A stretch of 64,000 nucleotides of DNA from Marinospirillum alkalitolerans. Its GTDB lineage: Bacteria > Pseudomonadota > Gammaproteobacteria > Pseudomonadales > Halomonadaceae. The position numbers and the translations under genes are program-made. Positions 42,058 to 50,051 of the stretch are shown here, piece by piece. Each line of letters opens with the position of its first letter. Positions within the stretch are counted from its first letter, which is position 1. The notes below the pieces were generated by a model, which did no database searches, was not told where the DNA came from, and saw only the letters and a list, made by a program, of their open reading frames with translations. The stretch is from NCBI RefSeq assembly GCF_045055655.1, contig NZ_JBANFI010000001.1, positions 1 through 64,000 on the forward strand, in the 5' to 3' direction.

Positions 42058-42330
42058 TCACTGCTGGTCGTAGTGACCACCGATGGCAAAGATGTAAATT
42101 GATTTTTCATCAAAGCGATAGATTAAGCGATCTTTCTGAGATATACGCTTTGACCATAAGCCAGCCAAGTTGTGCTTAAGGGGTTCAGGCTTACCAAGGC
42201 CCGAGGCAGGGTCGCCGGAGCGGAGCATCTCTTTCAAAAGCTTGCACAGAGCCTTGTGGAGTTTTTTATCTTTCTCGCGCATCGTTTCATAGGCTTCCCA
42301 TGTAGAGCCTTCAAATACCAGTGATCTCAT
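42058..42330 (-). CDS. yoeB: YoeB-type mRNA interferase toxin
   Basis: A 90-residue RelE-superfamily toxin of the Txe/YoeB branch. Residues equivalent to the Escherichia coli catalytic set are in place: Glu49 (GKPEP), Arg68 (KDRLIYR), His86 and Tyr87 (GGHYDQQ). It cleaves mRNA in the ribosomal A site. It overlaps the antitoxin gene by 20 bp, and is convergent with glnE. The pair sits between glnE and a waaF-like gene, which are close together in pseudomonads. Confidence 0.92.
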   Translation of the reverse strand: MRSLVFEGSTWEAYETMREKDKKLHKALCKLLKEMLRSGDPASGLGKPEPLKHNLAGLWSKRISQKDRLIYRFDEKSIYIFAIGGHYDQQ

Positions 42331-42583
42331 TCAGCTCTTCTTGTGTTGGTGTGTAGCCTTGGCCTTGGGAGTGTGTCTTGAGCGATGCTGAAATTTGCTG
42401 CATGAGACTTGTGTTTTGGAGAACATAAAGCGTTTCTTGCTCTCTTTCCCAGTCATCTGCACTAATGACAACAAAGGCTTCACCTGCACGGCGTGTTACT
42501 TTAAGTGGTTCGTGCTGGTTAATGACCTGTTCGACAAGGCATTTCAGGTTGTCTCTGAACTTGTTGACGCTGATGGTATCCAC
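42311..42583 (-). CDS. yefM: YefM-type antitoxin
   Basis: A 90-residue Phd/YefM-family antitoxin: MDTISVNKFRDNLKCLVEQVINQHEPLKVTRR is the N-terminal DNA-binding and dimerisation fold, and the C-terminal part (from about 60) is the toxin-binding arm. The start is GTG 42583 with AAAGG upstream. A palindrome with TGTAC half-sites, the recognition type of YefM, lies just upstream and would give autorepression. Confidence 0.92.
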   Translation of the reverse strand: MDTISVNKFRDNLKCLVEQVINQHEPLKVTRRAGEAFVVISADDWEREQETLYVLQNTSLMQQISASLKTHSQGQGYTPTQEELNEITGI

Positions 42584-42598
42584 TGCTTTGCACCTTTA

Positions 42599-42617
42599 TG
42601 TACGGTATTACCGTACA
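42599..42617. promoter_or_regulatory. yefM–yoeB operator palindrome
   Basis: TGTACGGTA-T-TACCGTACA: two perfect 9-bp arms around one base, 15 bp upstream of the yefM start. The TGTAC/GTACA ends match the core recognised by Escherichia coli YefM. Confidence 0.7.
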
Positions 42618-42771
42618 ACTTTAGCAGGCTTGTCCTAACCATGCCAAGCACAGCGACGCCTTTTTCATTCAGGCTGTAAAAAACCTGCTGAATTTTGCTT
42701 GGAGGGACTGTTTGCCAACGGAGTGAAGGATGCTTAAATTCAAGCGCTACGACTACAACCAAAGGAGCTTT

Positions 42772-43731
42772 ATGTCTTCTTCACACCGTCTTTCTGTTGA
42801 TACGCTGGGCCGCCATCTTGTGCTGTTGCCCGAAAACGTAGATCAACTCCTGCTGGCCTTACCTATTTTGGGGGATTTAAAGGCACGCTATCCGGCTCGT
42901 CCACTGGATGTGATGGCGCCAGCTGCGATGATGGGATTGATCGAGCGTCTTGAGGGTATTGAGCGTGTCTGGCAGCTCCCCAGCGTGCAGATGAGCTGGA
43001 AGACCTTTTGGCGGGCGGGGATCGATCTGCAGGGGCAGGGCTATCAGCAGGCTTGGGTGCTGCCCAATCAATTTAAACCGGCCTTGATTCCTGCCTTGGC
43101 CAATATTCCTGAGCGCACAGGCTATCGAGCTGCTTTTCGTTATGCCTTGCTGATTGATATTCGCTTGGCGCGGGCGGATCTTCACCCGCATTTCAGTGAT
43201 CGTTATCGTGCGCTGGCCTGGGATATTGGTGAGCCGCTACCCACACCACGTTGGCCCAACTGGATGCAGGATTCATCGGCCCAGCAGACGCTGATCAACA
43301 AGTGGGGGCTGGACCCTCAGCGCCCGTTGGTGCTCTTAGCGCCTCAGCAGGCAGGCTGGACAGCCGCCACACCTCAGCCAGAACACCTGGCCTTGTTACA
43401 AACAGTGCAAGAAAAAGACGCCCAGCTGGTGTGTATCGCATCACGGCATCATCGCTTGGCTGCTGAGAGCTGGCAGGCAGCACTGGATGGCCGCTGTTTG
43501 AATCTGGCTGGTGAGTTGAGCTGGCTAGAGGTTTTGGATCTGATGACCCTCTCTCAGGCGGTGCTGGCGGATGATGGTCCTCTGGCATTACTGGCGCAAT
43601 CCTTGGCGCGCCCGACCCTGCTGCTCTCGCAAGCCCCGGCTCAACAGAGCGCAGCACCTCTTGGGGCCAGCGGCTGGTCTACGACTGATGAGGCGCAAAT
43701 CTGGTTACACCAAGCCTTGGCTAAGGTTTGA
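42772..43731 (+). CDS. Glycosyltransferase family 9 (WaaF-like) protein with degenerate motifs
   Basis: A 319-residue relative of ADP-heptose:LPS heptosyltransferase II. The N-terminal half keeps the family pattern (LKARYPARPLDVMAPAAM, WVLPNQFKPALIPALANIPERTGYRAAFRYALLIDIRL). In the C-terminal half the expected PGAEFGPAKRWP motif reads APQQAGWTAATPQP, and the ADP-heptose-binding D-S-G-x-x-H motif reads DDGPLALLA without the His. This could mean a changed donor or loss of activity. AAAGGAG precedes ATG 42772. Its neighbour glnE is also beside waaF in pseudomonads, which supports descent from waaF. Confidence 0.72.
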   Translation: MSSSHRLSVDTLGRHLVLLPENVDQLLLALPILGDLKARYPARPLDVMAPAAMMGLIERLEGIERVWQLPSVQMSWKTFWRAGIDLQGQGYQQAWVLPNQFKPALIPALANIPERTGYRAAFRYALLIDIRLARADLHPHFSDRYRALAWDIGEPLPTPRWPNWMQDSSAQQTLINKWGLDPQRPLVLLAPQQAGWTAATPQPEHLALLQTVQEKDAQLVCIASRHHRLAAESWQAALDGRCLNLAGELSWLEVLDLMTLSQAVLADDGPLALLAQSLARPTLLLSQAPAQQSAAPLGASGWSTTDEAQIWLHQALAKV

Positions 43732-43785
43732 TGCACTGCATCTAATGCCTTGGTCTTAAAGCCAGAGCATATAAAAAAACACAGC

Positions 43786-43813
43786 TTTACTGTAAAATCG
43801 GTTGTTGTAAATT
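43786..43813 (+). promoter_or_regulatory. Possible icd promoter
   Basis: TTTACT, 16 bp, TAAATT, in the 176-bp AT-rich gap before icd. Each hexamer matches four of six consensus positions. Confidence 0.3.
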
Positions 43814-43907
43814 TACTAGCACGAAAATAACTCAGCTCAGTCTACGACCACAAGCCGTAGGCATTGCCAGAGTTGTCGATCATACAACTAAGGAATTGGG
43901 GAAAAAA

Positions 43908-46130
43908 ATGACAACACCTAAAATTGTTTATACCCTCACTGACGAAGCGCCTGCCCTAGCGACCTACTCTCTGCTCCCAGTGGTCAGCTCCTTCACCAAG
44001 GCAGCCGAAGTCGAGGTGGTCACCAGTGATATCTCACTTGCCGCGCGTGTTTTAGCTTCCTTTCCTGAGCATCTCAGCGAAGAACAGCGTGTTGCCGATA
44101 CTCTGGCTGAACTGGGCGAGCTGACGAAGCGTCCAGAAGCCAACATCATCAAGCTGCCCAACATCAGTGCCTCAATTCCTCAGCTCAAAGCCTGTATCCA
44201 AGAGCTGCAAAGTCAGGGTTATGCTATCCCCAACTATGTTGATGAGCCCAAAACAGACGAAGAAAAAGACATTCAAGCGCGCTATGCCAAGGTATTGGGC
44301 AGTGCCGTGAACCCCGTCTTGCGTCAGGGTAACTCAGATCGTCGTGCGCCCCCTGCTGTCAAAGCCTATGCGCGCAAATTCCCTCACTCTATGGGCAAAT
44401 GGAGCAAGGCATCGCGCTCGCATGCTGACTATATGCGTGAAGGAGATTTCTTCTCTAGTGAGCAGTCGATCACGATGGATGCAGCCGGTGACGTGCGTAT
44501 CGAGTTCGTTAATCAGGCTGGTGCGGTTGAAGTGAAGAAAACGCTGGCCCTGCAAGAAGGCGAGGTTTTCGACTCGATGTTTATGAGCGCCAAGGCGCTG
44601 GATGCCTTCTTTGAGCGCACGCTGCAAGAATGTAAAGAAGATGGTGTGATGTGGTCGCTGCACGTTAAAGCCACCATGATGAAGGTGTCTCACCCCATCG
44701 TTTTTGGCCACGCTGTACGCACCTTCTTTAAAGAAGTGTTTGATCAGTATGGCGATCTGTTCAACGAGCTGGGCGTCAACCCCAATAATGGGATGGCCAG
44801 CGTTTATGACAAGATCAAAACCCTGCCACAATCCAAGCAGGATGAAATCGAAGAAGCCATTCACGCCTGTTACGAGCACCGCCCTGAAATGGCGATGGTG
44901 GATTCCGTCAAAGGCATCACCAATCTGCACATCCCCAGCGATGTCATCGTGGATGCTTCGATGCCAGCGATGATCCGTACCTCTGGTCAGATGTGGGGTC
45001 GTGATGGCAAGCAGAAGGATGTGAAGGCAGTCATGCCTGAATCGACCTATGCACGCATCTATCAGGAAATGATCAACTTCTGCAAAACCAATGGTGCTTT
45101 CGATCCGACGACTTGTGGTTCGGTGCCCAACGTAGGCCTGATGGCGATGAAGGCCGAAGAATATGGCTCGCATGACAAGACCTTCGAAATGAAAGAAGAC
45201 GGCATCATGCGTGTGGTCAAGGCCGATGGTACGGTGTTGATGCAGCACAACGTGGAAAAAGGCGACATCTGGCGCGCGTGCCAAACCAAAGATGCGGCCA
45301 TCAAAGACTGGGTTAAGCTGGCTGTTAATCGTGCCCGTCAATCCAACACTACGGCCATCTTCTGGCTGGATGCTGAGCGCGCCCACGACCGTGAGCTGCG
45401 TAAAAAAGTAGAAGTCTATCTGCAAGAGCACGATACCAACGGCTTGGATATTCGTGTGATGGGCTATAACCGCGCGATTCGCACTTCTATGGAGCGTATG
45501 ATCCGTGGTAAAGATACGATTTCTGTCACCGGTAACGTGCTGCGCGATTATCTGACGGATCTCTTCCCCATCATGGAGCTGGGGACCTCGGCCAAGATGT
45601 TGTCGATTGTGCCGATGCTGGCAGGCGGCGGTATGTATGAAACAGGCGCTGGCGGCTCTGCACCCAAGCATGTTCAGCAGGTGCTGCAAGAAAACCACCT
45701 GCGTTGGGATTCTTTGGGTGAGTTCTTGGCGATTGCTGTTTCTCTGGATGAGCTGGGTCAGAAGAATAACAATGCGCGTGCGCGGATTCTGGGTCAGGCG
45801 CTGGATCAGGCAACAGGCAAGCTGCTGGAGAACAACAAGTCGCCATCACGTAAGGTGGGTGAGCTGGATAACCGTGGCAGCCATTTCTACTTGGCGCTCT
45901 ACTGGGCAGAAGCTCTCGCCGCCCAAACAGAAGATGCTGCCTTGGCCAGCAAGCTGAAGCCAGTGGCGCAAGCACTGCAAGAGAATGAGGCCAAAATCCT
46001 TGAAGAACTGAGCCAGGTTCAAGGCCAGCCAGCTGATTTGGGTGGCTACTACCATCTGGATCAAGCCAAGGCGAATCAGGTGATGCGTCCAAGCGTGACC
46101 TTGAATAGTATTTTGGACAGCCTCAAATAA
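43908..46130 (+). CDS. icd: Monomeric NADP-dependent isocitrate dehydrogenase
   Basis: A 740-residue single-chain isocitrate dehydrogenase (IDH-II type), unrelated in length to the 415-residue dimeric enzyme. Characteristic phrases: MTTPKIVYTLTDEAPALATYSLLPVV, NSDRRAPPAVKAYARKFPHSMGKWS, IFWLDAERAHDRELRKKV and VTGNVLRDYLTDLFPIMELGTSAKMLSIVP. It makes 2-oxoglutarate and NADPH in the citric acid cycle. ATG 43908 with GGGGA upstream gives the standard start. It is transcribed alone and ends at a strong terminator. Confidence 0.96.
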   Translation: MTTPKIVYTLTDEAPALATYSLLPVVSSFTKAAEVEVVTSDISLAARVLASFPEHLSEEQRVADTLAELGELTKRPEANIIKLPNISASIPQLKACIQELQSQGYAIPNYVDEPKTDEEKDIQARYAKVLGSAVNPVLRQGNSDRRAPPAVKAYARKFPHSMGKWSKASRSHADYMREGDFFSSEQSITMDAAGDVRIEFVNQAGAVEVKKTLALQEGEVFDSMFMSAKALDAFFERTLQECKEDGVMWSLHVKATMMKVSHPIVFGHAVRTFFKEVFDQYGDLFNELGVNPNNGMASVYDKIKTLPQSKQDEIEEAIHACYEHRPEMAMVDSVKGITNLHIPSDVIVDASMPAMIRTSGQMWGRDGKQKDVKAVMPESTYARIYQEMINFCKTNGAFDPTTCGSVPNVGLMAMKAEEYGSHDKTFEMKEDGIMRVVKADGTVLMQHNVEKGDIWRACQTKDAAIKDWVKLAVNRARQSNTTAIFWLDAERAHDRELRKKVEVYLQEHDTNGLDIRVMGYNRAIRTSMERMIRGKDTISVTGNVLRDYLTDLFPIMELGTSAKMLSIVPMLAGGGMYETGAGGSAPKHVQQVLQENHLRWDSLGEFLAIAVSLDELGQKNNNARARILGQALDQATGKLLENNKSPSRKVGELDNRGSHFYLALYWAEALAAQTEDAALASKLKPVAQALQENEAKILEELSQVQGQPADLGGYYHLDQAKANQVMRPSVTLNSILDSLK

Positions 46131-46158
46131 GCCGAGCTGATTCTGCAGTTCAGTGGAC

Positions 46159-46187
46159 AACCCCAGCTTAGGCTGGGGTTTTTTTAT
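46159..46187 (+). terminator. Rho-independent terminator after icd
   Basis: AACCCCAGC, TTAG loop, GCTGGGGTT followed by a run of Ts. Confidence 0.93.
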
Positions 46188-46196
46188 TCTGTTGAG

Positions 46197-46345
46197 TTAG
46201 GAAACCTCTGATTAACTACTGCGCTGGGTGATGCTGCGTTGAAATTGGCCTCAAAATGCTCATTTACTCCATGTAAACTCCGCTTTTTCGTCCAATTTCG
46301 CCTTGCCTGACCTGCGCTCATGACGTTAATCAGAGGCTCCTTAGA
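46197..46345. repeat. MITE-like palindromic element
   Basis: About 149 bp bounded by perfect 12-bp inverted repeats, CCTCTGATTAAC (46205–46216) and GTTAATCAGAGG (46325–46336), with weaker complementarity outside. Nested inside are GAAATTGG (46241–46248) against CCAATTTC (46292–46299) and TTTAC (46263–46267) against GTAAA (46273–46277), so the whole unit can fold into one long hairpin. It has no coding capacity and lies between two terminators, as expected for a miniature transposable or REP-like element. Confidence 0.7.
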
Positions 46346-46354
46346 TACAGGCAT

Positions 46355-46385
46355 AAAAAAGCCAGCTCCTTGGAGCTGGCAAAAA
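46355..46385 (-). terminator. Rho-independent terminator for the minus-strand gene at 46412
   Basis: GCCAGCTCC-TT-GGAGCTGGC (46361–46380) is a perfect stem; on the minus strand it is followed by six Ts. A-rich flanks on both sides make it potentially bidirectional. Confidence 0.85.
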
Positions 46386-46411
46386 GGCGGACAAGAAAAG
46401 GGTGTTCGTGA

Positions 46412-46822
46412 TTACAGGCCTTTTTCAACCACTTCTTTGATATTGGCCTGACGATCTGCTTCGTGGTGAATATTGGTGATTGGTGAGTGATCGAGTGTTA
46501 ATACACCCTCTTTAAACTCAGCAAAGCGACTTGAAGACCAGTTGTCGCTGGTGTTTTGAATGATGACCTTTTTAACGCCTTCTTTGATAATGCCTTGTGC
46601 AAAGTCATCCGCGCACATTTCTTTAAAGGCATTGATCAGTGGGTTAAAAAAGACCTGTGCCCAGGCTTCGTCATAAAGGTGGGCATAGTTGTCAACTTCG
46701 AGGCTCGTCCAGTTCACTTCAACTTCAAGGTCGAACCCAGCGGCTGCATTGAGCTGTTCTTTGAGGCCATCGAAACGATTCTTTTGGAATTCGTGTGAAG
46801 CTTTTTTTTCTGCTAAACCCAC
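46412..46822 (-). CDS. Conserved-looking cytoplasmic protein of unknown function
   Basis: A 136-residue soluble protein, starting at GTG with AAGGAG seven bases upstream. It is acidic, with no signal peptide or membrane helix; the N-terminus is helical and charged, the middle reads VEVNWTSLEVDNYAHLYDEAWAQVFF and the C-terminal half has NTSDNWSSSRFAEFKEGVLTLDHSPITN, the shape of a compact alpha+beta domain. I do not recognise the family. Clear start and terminator signals and normal codon use argue for a real gene. It lies alone between the MITE-like element and the SUF regulatory region. Confidence 0.7.
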   Translation of the reverse strand: MGLAEKKASHEFQKNRFDGLKEQLNAAAGFDLEVEVNWTSLEVDNYAHLYDEAWAQVFFNPLINAFKEMCADDFAQGIIKEGVKKVIIQNTSDNWSSSRFAEFKEGVLTLDHSPITNIHHEADRQANIKEVVEKGL

Positions 46823-47203
46823 GGTGTACTCCTTGACTTGATATAGAGCGAGGCTTGGATGACCTCATTTAAAAATAAATAGATTAAAAGTGCAGTTTAT
46901 TTGGATCTCTTGCGCTGCATCTTTATGGGGAAGGGATATTAATTCCGTCGCTAGATTCAAGCAATGCTTTATTCTTGAAAGAGAGTGATTTTGATCACAC
47001 TTCAATATTGTTTTCGCTTTTTTATCTGTGTTATGCCTAATATGTTTTTAATATGTGATTTAAATGGGTTGAGCGCCTGCTGCTCTTGTGAGTGCGCCTT
47101 CTTTTACTGTCAACTTTAATCTGATGCTGCCCTCTCGGGGCATGAGAAGACTCGCATTTGCAAGTCGATCGCTTTACCCGACTACTTTACTCGGTTTCTA
47201 AAA
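46823..47203. other. AT-rich intergenic region without a gene
   Basis: About 380 bp with no supported gene. It contains GTGAT-TTTG-ATCAC at 46985–46998, an inverted repeat with FNR/CRP-like spacing (eight of the ten consensus half-site bases of FNR), lying between the divergent unknown gene and the SUF operon. No good -10 box is spaced from it on either strand. Confidence 0.4.
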
Positions 47204-47220
47204 GGGACTAAAATAGTCCC
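47186..47220 (+). promoter_or_regulatory. SUF operon promoter with overlapping operator
   Basis: -35 TTTACT (47186–47191), 17-bp spacer, -10 TAAAAT (47209–47214). A perfect inverted repeat GGGACTA-AAA-TAGTCCC (47204–47220) covers the -10 box, so a bound regulator would block RNA polymerase. The first gene downstream encodes an Rrf2 regulator, making autoregulation likely. Confidence 0.75.
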
Positions 47221-47255
47221 CAATGTAATCACGCTGGTTTTTAGGCTAGGTAGGC

Positions 47256-47747
47256 ATGCTCAAACTGAGTAAATTGACAGACTATGCCGTTGTGCTCGCA
47301 GCACAGATGGCGCAGGCCCCAGAGCAGCTTTATACGGCGGCACAACTGGCCGAACTGCTGGGTTTACCTAAGCCGACGGTGAGCAAGCTGCTCAAGATGC
47401 TGGTGAAGGCGCACCTGCTTTCATCTCAGCGTGGCACGCAGGGGGGGTATCAGCTGGCGCGGCCTGCCCATCAGATTATGGCCAGTGATTTGATCGCCGC
47501 GATCGAAGGGCCGGTGGCCATGACAGATTGCAGTCAGGATGCCCATCAATGCAGTCTCGCCGCCCAGTGTGGTGTGGCCGATAACTGGCAGCGTGTCACC
47601 CAAGCCATGCATCAGCTGCTGGCCTCAGTCAGTCTGGCGCAGTTGGCCCATACTCAGCCAATACGCTTGCCTTGGGTACAAATTCAGGCGCTGAGCGTCC
47701 AAGACACGGCACCGCTGGCTACAGGGATGACCCAGCGGCATGGATAA
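47256..47747 (+). CDS. Rrf2-family SUF operon regulator
   Basis: A 163-residue Rrf2 winged-helix protein (MLKLSKLTDYAVVLAAQMAQ; recognition helix in LGLPKPTVSKLLKMLVKAHLL; wing in SQRGTQGGYQLARP) with three Cys at 92, 99 and 105 (C-x6-C-x5-C) that would bind a [2Fe-2S] cluster as in IscR. It matches the gammaproteobacterial SUF-associated regulator. It probably represses the operon when its cluster is loaded and releases under iron or oxidative stress. It is first in the operon, 62 bp before sufB. Confidence 0.88.
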   Translation: MLKLSKLTDYAVVLAAQMAQAPEQLYTAAQLAELLGLPKPTVSKLLKMLVKAHLLSSQRGTQGGYQLARPAHQIMASDLIAAIEGPVAMTDCSQDAHQCSLAAQCGVADNWQRVTQAMHQLLASVSLAQLAHTQPIRLPWVQIQALSVQDTAPLATGMTQRHG

Positions 47748-47809
47748 CCGCGCCGTGATCTTCTTTCTGGATCTATAAAAAATCGACTTGATGAAACTCG
47801 GAGACCATT

Positions 47810-49258
47810 ATGGCGAGTGAAAAAATGGAGCAGCTTGTCCGCAAGGAATACAAGCAAGGCTTCGTCACTGATATTGAAAGCGATACCCTGCCACCTGGTT
47901 TGGATGAAGAGGTGATCCGCTATATCTCACAACGCAAGAAAGAGCCTCAGTGGCTGCTGGAGTGGCGTTTAGAGGCGTATCGCCATTGGTTAACGATGCA
48001 AGATCCGCAAGGCTGGGCACATCTGAACTACCCAGCCATCGACTATCAGGCCGTATCCTATTATTCGGCACCAGGGGCTAAAAACAAAGATGCGCCTAAA
48101 AGTCTGGATGAAGTCGATCCCAAGCTCTTAGAAACCTTTGAGAAGCTCGGCATTCCGCTGCATGAGCGTGCAGCGCTGGCTGGCGTGGCCGTTGATGCGG
48201 TTTTCGATTCTGTCTCTGTGGGCACCACTTTTAAGGATAAGCTGGCTGAAGCCGGTGTGATCTTCTGCTCGATTTCTGAAGCGGTGCAGGAGCATCCAGA
48301 GCTGGTGCGCCAATACCTGGGCAGCGTTGTCCCTCATACAGACAACTACTATGCCGCACTCAATTCGGCCGTCTTTACTGATGGCTCCTTTGTGTTCGTG
48401 CCCAAGGATGTGACCTGTCCGATGGAGTTGTCGACCTACTTCCGTATCAATGCCGCCAATACAGGCCAGTTTGAGCGCACGCTGATTATTTGCGAAGAGC
48501 GAGCTCAGGTGTCCTACCTTGAAGGCTGCACCGCGCCGATGCGTGATGAAAACCAGCTGCATGCGGCGGTGGTTGAGCTGGTCGCGCTCGAAGATGCCTA
48601 TATCAAGTACTCGACCGTGCAGAATTGGTATCCAGGCGATGAAGAAGGCAAGGGCGGCATTTACAACTTTGTCACCAAGCGTGGGGATTGTCGTGGTGAT
48701 CGTGCCAAAATCAGCTGGACGCAGGTAGAAACTGGCTCGGCCATCACCTGGAAGTATCCCAGCTGCGTGCTACGCGGCAAGGATTCGGTGGGCGAGTTCT
48801 ACTCTGTTGCCGTCACCAACAACTACCAGCAGGCTGATACTGGCACCAAGATGATTCATATTGGTGAAGGCAGCCGCTCGACCATCATTTCCAAGGGGAT
48901 TTCTGCTGGGCGTTCTAACCAGTCTTATCGGGGCTTGGTGAAGGTGCTGCCAGGTGCAAAAAATGCGCGCAACTTTACCCAGTGCGATTCGCTGCTGTTG
49001 GGTGATCAGTGTGGTGCTCATACCTTCCCTTATCAGGAAATCGGCAACGCCTCCACTCAGGTTGAGCATGAAGCCACCACCTCTAAGATCGGTGAAGATC
49101 AGCTCTTCTATTGCCGCCAGCGTGGTATCAGTGAAGAAGATGCGGTGAATATGATCGTCAATGGCTTCTGTAAGGATGTCTTTAAAGAGCTGCCGATGGA
49201 GTTTGCGGTGGAAGCCGAAGCCCTGCTGAATGTGACCCTCGAAGGGGCGGTGGGTTAA
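47810..49258 (+). CDS. sufB: Fe-S cluster assembly scaffold SufB
   Basis: A 482-residue SufB with the long conserved stretch from VVPHTDNYYAALNSAVFTDGSFVFVPKDV to the beta-helix core and the C-terminal YQEIGNASTQVEHEATTSKI and QRGISEEDAVNMIVNGFC. It forms the SufBC2D scaffold that builds Fe-S clusters using sulfur from SufS. GGAGA precedes ATG 47810. Confidence 0.97.
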   Translation: MASEKMEQLVRKEYKQGFVTDIESDTLPPGLDEEVIRYISQRKKEPQWLLEWRLEAYRHWLTMQDPQGWAHLNYPAIDYQAVSYYSAPGAKNKDAPKSLDEVDPKLLETFEKLGIPLHERAALAGVAVDAVFDSVSVGTTFKDKLAEAGVIFCSISEAVQEHPELVRQYLGSVVPHTDNYYAALNSAVFTDGSFVFVPKDVTCPMELSTYFRINAANTGQFERTLIICEERAQVSYLEGCTAPMRDENQLHAAVVELVALEDAYIKYSTVQNWYPGDEEGKGGIYNFVTKRGDCRGDRAKISWTQVETGSAITWKYPSCVLRGKDSVGEFYSVAVTNNYQQADTGTKMIHIGEGSRSTIISKGISAGRSNQSYRGLVKVLPGAKNARNFTQCDSLLLGDQCGAHTFPYQEIGNASTQVEHEATTSKIGEDQLFYCRQRGISEEDAVNMIVNGFCKDVFKELPMEFAVEAEALLNVTLEGAVG

Positions 49259-49301
49259 TCCCGCCTCTCTCACTGAACTGACCTTTTTAAAGAGACTCAA
49301 G

Positions 49302-50051
49302 ATGATTGAAATCAAAGACCTCCATGCCCAAGTCGAAGGCCGCGAAATTCTGAAAGGGCTGAACCTGACCATTCAGCCGGGTGAAGTCCATGCCATTATG
49401 GGCCCGAACGGTGCAGGTAAATCCACCTTGTCGGCAGTACTGGCTGGCCGCGAAGGCTATGAAGTGACCTCTGGCAGCGTGACTTTTGAAGGCCAGGATC
49501 TGCTTGAAATGGACATCGAAGATCGCGCCTGTGCCGGCCTGATGCTGGCGTTTCAATATCCGGTTGAAATTCCTGGCGTCAAGAATGTTTATCTGCTCAA
49601 AGCGGCATTAAACGCGCAGCGCAAAGCACGGGGTGAGCCAGAAATCGAAGCGCCTGCTTTTATGAAACTGGTGCGTGAAAAGCTCGAATTTATGCAGATG
49701 GATAACACCTTCTTGCATCGCGCCGTGAATGAAGGCTTCTCCGGTGGCGAGAAAAAGCGTAATGAAATTCTACAGATGCTGCTGTTGGAGCCTAAGCTGG
49801 CGCTGCTGGATGAGATTGATTCCGGCTTGGATATTGATGCACTGAAGATCGTCGCCCAGGGGGTGAACTCGCTGCGTGCTGCAGAACGCAGCATTTTGAT
49901 GATCACCCACTATCAGCGCCTGCTGGACTATATCGTGCCGGACTATATCCATGTATTGGCAGATGGCAAGATCGTGAAATCAGGCGATAAGTCGCTGGCG
50001 CTGGAGCTGGAAAAACGTGGCTACGACTGGTTACTGGAGGCGAACGCATGA
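49302..50051 (+). CDS. sufC: Fe-S assembly ATPase SufC
   Basis: A 249-residue ABC-type ATPase without membrane partner: Walker A MGPNGAGKST, signature GFSGGEKKRNEI, Walker B LLLEPKLALLDEIDSG. It powers the SufBC2D complex. The stop overlaps the sufD start as ATGA. Confidence 0.97.
   Translation: MIEIKDLHAQVEGREILKGLNLTIQPGEVHAIMGPNGAGKSTLSAVLAGREGYEVTSGSVTFEGQDLLEMDIEDRACAGLMLAFQYPVEIPGVKNVYLLKAALNAQRKARGEPEIEAPAFMKLVREKLEFMQMDNTFLHRAVNEGFSGGEKKRNEILQMLLLEPKLALLDEIDSGLDIDALKIVAQGVNSLRAAERSILMITHYQRLLDYIVPDYIHVLADGKIVKSGDKSLALELEKRGYDWLLEANA

Noticed and set aside
44334..45698. A 454-codon open frame antisense to icd
   Set aside because: It lies fully inside the well-supported isocitrate dehydrogenase gene, has no ribosome site, and its composition (many His, Gln, Arg) is that of the reverse strand of a biased coding sequence.
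46806..46813. Run of eight As (minus strand) near the start of the unknown gene as a programmed slippage site
   Set aside because: The frame is intact through it, and no stop or alternative frame downstream suggests a slippage product.
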